From NCBI GenBank assembly GCA_023423475.1, contig JAFAFN010000301.1:1-8193 (forward strand): 8,193 nucleotides of DNA. The letters run 5' to 3'. This stretch comes from Actinomycetes bacterium. Lineage in GTDB: Bacteria > Actinomycetota > Acidimicrobiia > Acidimicrobiales > Microtrichaceae. The notes below the pieces were generated by a model. The model saw only the letters and a program-made list of their open reading frames with translations. It searched no databases and was not told where the DNA came from. Shown piece after piece: positions 6,510-8,193 of this stretch. The position numbers were made by a program, and so were the translations under genes. How positions within the stretch are numbered: position 1 is the first letter of the stretch; each line of letters begins with the position of its first letter.

Positions 6510-6541
6510 GCCGTCGGCTCGGGGTCTAGGCCTCGGCCGAC
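6498..6541. terminator. Two overlapping GC-rich hairpins at the gpmA/methyltransferase junction
   Basis: On the + strand GCCGGCGGC (6498-6506) pairs with GCCGTCGGC (6510-6518) as a 9-bp stem with one G-U pair, and the 3-nt loop is the gpmA TGA stop codon. A second stem uses 6513-6524 and 6531-6541 (11 pairs, one bulged T, one G-U pair, 6-nt loop) and includes the methyltransferase stop. The two share 6513-6518 and so exclude each other. In the - direction the G-U pairs become A-C mismatches, so termination should be stronger for gpmA. There is no U-tract, as is common for terminators in GC-rich Actinomycetota. Confidence 0.6.
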
Positions 6542-7371
6542 ACCAGCCAGGTCCGACCTATCGCCTCGAAGCGCGGACCGACCAGACGGGCGCGCACCTC
6601 GGCGCGCACGGACTCCACCGCTGCGGCCCAGCCCTCGGGGCCGAGCCGCGGCTCGAGCTCGGCACGCAGCGCCCGACCGGAACCGCCACCCAGGGCGACC
6701 TCGACCCGTTCGTCGACGCCATCGCTGTCGCCGACGCCGAACCGGCACACCACGTCCAGCGCCGCGACGTCGATCCCGCCCCACCCCGCGTCGCCGAGGA
6801 CCCGGCGCACGTGCCCCTCATCGGCGAGGCCGAGCGGTCCGGGTCGACCGGGGACGGGGGCGGGCGGAGGGTCGTCGGAGAGCTCGAGCAACGGGGCGAG
6901 CCCGAGGCTGAACATCTCGGTCTCGTCCGTCCGCCAGCACGCGAAGGTGATCGTGGCGCCGGGCACCGCGGCGCGACGCATGTTCGCGAACGCGGCGACG
7001 GGGTCGTCGAAGAACATCACGCCGAAGCGCGAGACGATCCGGTCGAAGGGTCGCCCCGAGCCGATCGCGACCAGGTCCGCGGTCTGTGCGTCGTCGGTCA
7101 CCACCACGGCGCCGGGCACCCGCGCCGACGCGGCGGCGGTCATCGCCGGCGACACGTCCACACCGACCACCTCGGCCCCGGTCGCCAGCAGCGCACCGAG
7201 CAGCGCGCCGGACCCGCAGCCCACCTCGAGCACGTGATCACCGATCGACGCGCCCGAGCGCTCCACGATGGCCTCGGAGAAGGGTGCGAACGCCTCGTCG
7301 AAGATGGCCGCGTTGCGGACCCACTCCTCGCCGCCCTTCCTCCAGCTCTCGGCCATCGATTCGTTGGCCAC
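6526..7371 (-). CDS. Class I SAM-dependent methyltransferase
   Basis: A 281-residue cytoplasmic enzyme with a Rossmann-type methyltransferase domain. Motif I is HVLEVGCGSGALLGAL (46-61), which binds S-adenosylmethionine. The acidic end of strand 2 is VVGVDVSP with Asp72, motif II/III is TDDAQTADL (92-100), and FDRIVSRFGVMFFDDP (109-124) is the strand-4 region typical of ubiE-like small-molecule methyltransferases, followed by RRAAVPGATITFACW (post-motif III). The C-terminal half (about 150-281) is a variable substrate-binding part. The GTG at 7371 gives an N-terminus of VANESMAESWRKGGEEW, similar to the start common in this subfamily; an ATG five codons later (7356) is an alternative. The gene starts 5 bp after the ParA-like gene ends, with no strong ribosome binding site, so it is probably co-transcribed and coupled. 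The substrate cannot be predicted. Confidence 0.92.
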   Translation of the reverse strand: MANESMAESWRKGGEEWVRNAAIFDEAFAPFSEAIVERSGASIGDHVLEVGCGSGALLGALLATGAEVVGVDVSPAMTAAASARVPGAVVVTDDAQTADLVAIGSGRPFDRIVSRFGVMFFDDPVAAFANMRRAAVPGATITFACWRTDETEMFSLGLAPLLELSDDPPPAPVPGRPGPLGLADEGHVRRVLGDAGWGGIDVAALDVVCRFGVGDSDGVDERVEVALGGGSGRALRAELEPRLGPEGWAAAVESVRAEVRARLVGPRFEAIGRTWLVSAEA

Positions 7372-7376
7372 GGCGA

Positions 7377-8150
7377 TCAGTCCGTCGCAGGTGCCGGCAG
7401 CACCGGCGCCTTCAGGTCCAGCCGATCCTCCGATTCCGCCCAGAGTCGGCGATAGGCGACGGCGGCCAGGTTGTTCGGCGAGGCGAGCACGGCGGGCACC
7501 TGCTCCATGCCCATCCGCTCCACCGCCGACGACGACGGCACCGCTGCGAGTGCGAAGCGTCGATCGCCGCGGACCTGCGTGACGATCTGACGGTGCAGCA
7601 CCTTGCGCTCGTCGAGCATCGACAGGAACGCGAGCAGCGGCATGCCGGCACGGTGCGCCTGGGCGAAGTCGTCGAGCTGGTCGAGGCTGCGCAGCGACAG
7701 CGGCGCCGGGATGATCGGTGCCAGCAGCAGGTCCGACGCGGCGATCACCGACTCGGTGACGACACCGAGCCCCGGCGCGCAGTCGAGGATCACGACGTCG
7801 TAGACCCCCTCGAGCGGACGCAGCAGCTTGCGCAGCACCCGGTCGGGCCAGCGGCGTGTCGACAGGATCGTGTCGACCACGCGGAACGACGGGTCCGCGG
7901 GCAACAGGTCGAGTCGTTCGTAGTCGGTGTGGCGGACGTACGCCTCGAGCTCGCGCTTGCCCCCGAGGATGCGGGTCGCGCCGCCCTTGACCTTCGCCCG
8001 CGCACGGAAGCAGTGCGTCGCGGCACCCTGGGGGTCGAGGTCCCACAGGAGCGTGCGGTAGCCGGCCTCGGCGGCGAGCACGGCGACGTTGACCGCTGCC
8101 GCGGTCTTGCCCACCCCGCCCTTCGCGCCGGCGACGGCGACGACCCTCAA
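7377..8150 (-). CDS. ParA/MinD-family ATPase (orphan)
   Basis: A 257-residue P-loop ATPase of the ParA/MinD group, which uses ATP-driven dimerisation to position DNA, proteins or large complexes. The deviant Walker A reads AKGGVGKT (9-16) with the signature Lys10 and catalytic Lys15. The A' motif is LLWDLDPQGAAT (34-45) with Asp39, and Walker B is YDVVILDCAP (117-126) with Asp123. Length matches small chromosomal ParA proteins, and there is no N-terminal helix-turn-helix as in type Ia plasmid ParA. The start appears to be TTG at 8150, exactly where the first strand begins, with a weak GGGTGGG about 5 nt upstream. The frame stays open for the remaining 43 bp to the window edge but has no ATG, GTG or TTG there, so a start further right cannot be excluded. 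No ParB gene or parS-like site is visible; the downstream partner is a methyltransferase. Its cargo is unknown. Confidence 0.93.
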   Translation of the reverse strand: MRVVAVAGAKGGVGKTAAAVNVAVLAAEAGYRTLLWDLDPQGAATHCFRARAKVKGGATRILGGKRELEAYVRHTDYERLDLLPADPSFRVVDTILSTRRWPDRVLRKLLRPLEGVYDVVILDCAPGLGVVTESVIAASDLLLAPIIPAPLSLRSLDQLDDFAQAHRAGMPLLAFLSMLDERKVLHRQIVTQVRGDRRFALAAVPSSSAVERMGMEQVPAVLASPNNLAAVAYRRLWAESEDRLDLKAPVLPAPATD

Positions 8151-8193
8151 CGTGGCCCACCCGACGCGCGTGACACCAGTACGACTCCGATCA
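8151..8193. other. Window edge upstream of the ParA-like gene
   Basis: These 43 bp precede the TTG start on the - strand. I see no clear promoter. The ParA reading frame is open throughout, so this could be the upstream end of the coding region or a short leader. Confidence 0.4.

Noticed and set aside
7372..8160. The - strand frame of the methyltransferase extends without a stop across the ParA-like gene
   Set aside because: The extension is a GC-driven shadow in another frame; ParA motifs lie in the alternative frame, and methyltransferase homology begins at about 7371.

Overview
The window is very GC-rich with strong G/C third-position bias. Together with the actinobacterial look of the proteins (a two-component kinase with a polytopic N-terminus, a DHHTTT-free short gpmA, GTG/TTG starts), this points to a chromosomal segment of a high-GC Actinomycetota. 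A member of Acidimicrobiia is a guess from protein flavour only. No tRNA, rRNA, insertion sequence, phage gene or CRISPR array is visible.

Region 1 (1-295) is a non-coding leader. It holds three tandem 26-bp repeats (122-199), each with a near-palindromic core CCCGAC-CC-GTCGGG, and further down two more CGAC-NN-GTCG sites (246-255 and 267-276). A weak promoter candidate lies near 34-64.

Region 2 (296-4658, + strand) reads as one tightly packed four-gene operon: a lipoprotein with a C-terminal cupredoxin-like domain, a six-helix membrane protein overlapping it by 4 nt, a polytopic GAF/HisKA_3 sensor histidine kinase, and a NarL/FixJ-type response regulator overlapping the kinase by 8 nt. The packing suggests that the lipoprotein and the small membrane protein belong functionally with the two-component system, possibly as an extracytoplasmic copper or redox sensing or electron-transfer module. 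This assignment is inference.

Region 3 (4675-6509) holds a family 2 glycosyltransferase on the - strand, converging on the regulator across a 16-bp gap. It is divergent from a complete, canonical 2,3-bisphosphoglycerate-dependent phosphoglycerate mutase (gpmA, glycolysis) on the + strand; the 98-bp spacer must carry both promoters.

Region 4 (6526-8150, - strand) is a two-gene unit: an orphan ParA/MinD-type ATPase with an apparent TTG start, followed after 5 bp by a class I SAM-dependent methyltransferase. The methyltransferase converges on gpmA through a short junction with two overlapping GC-rich hairpins, a likely terminator. No ParB-like partner lies inside the window.
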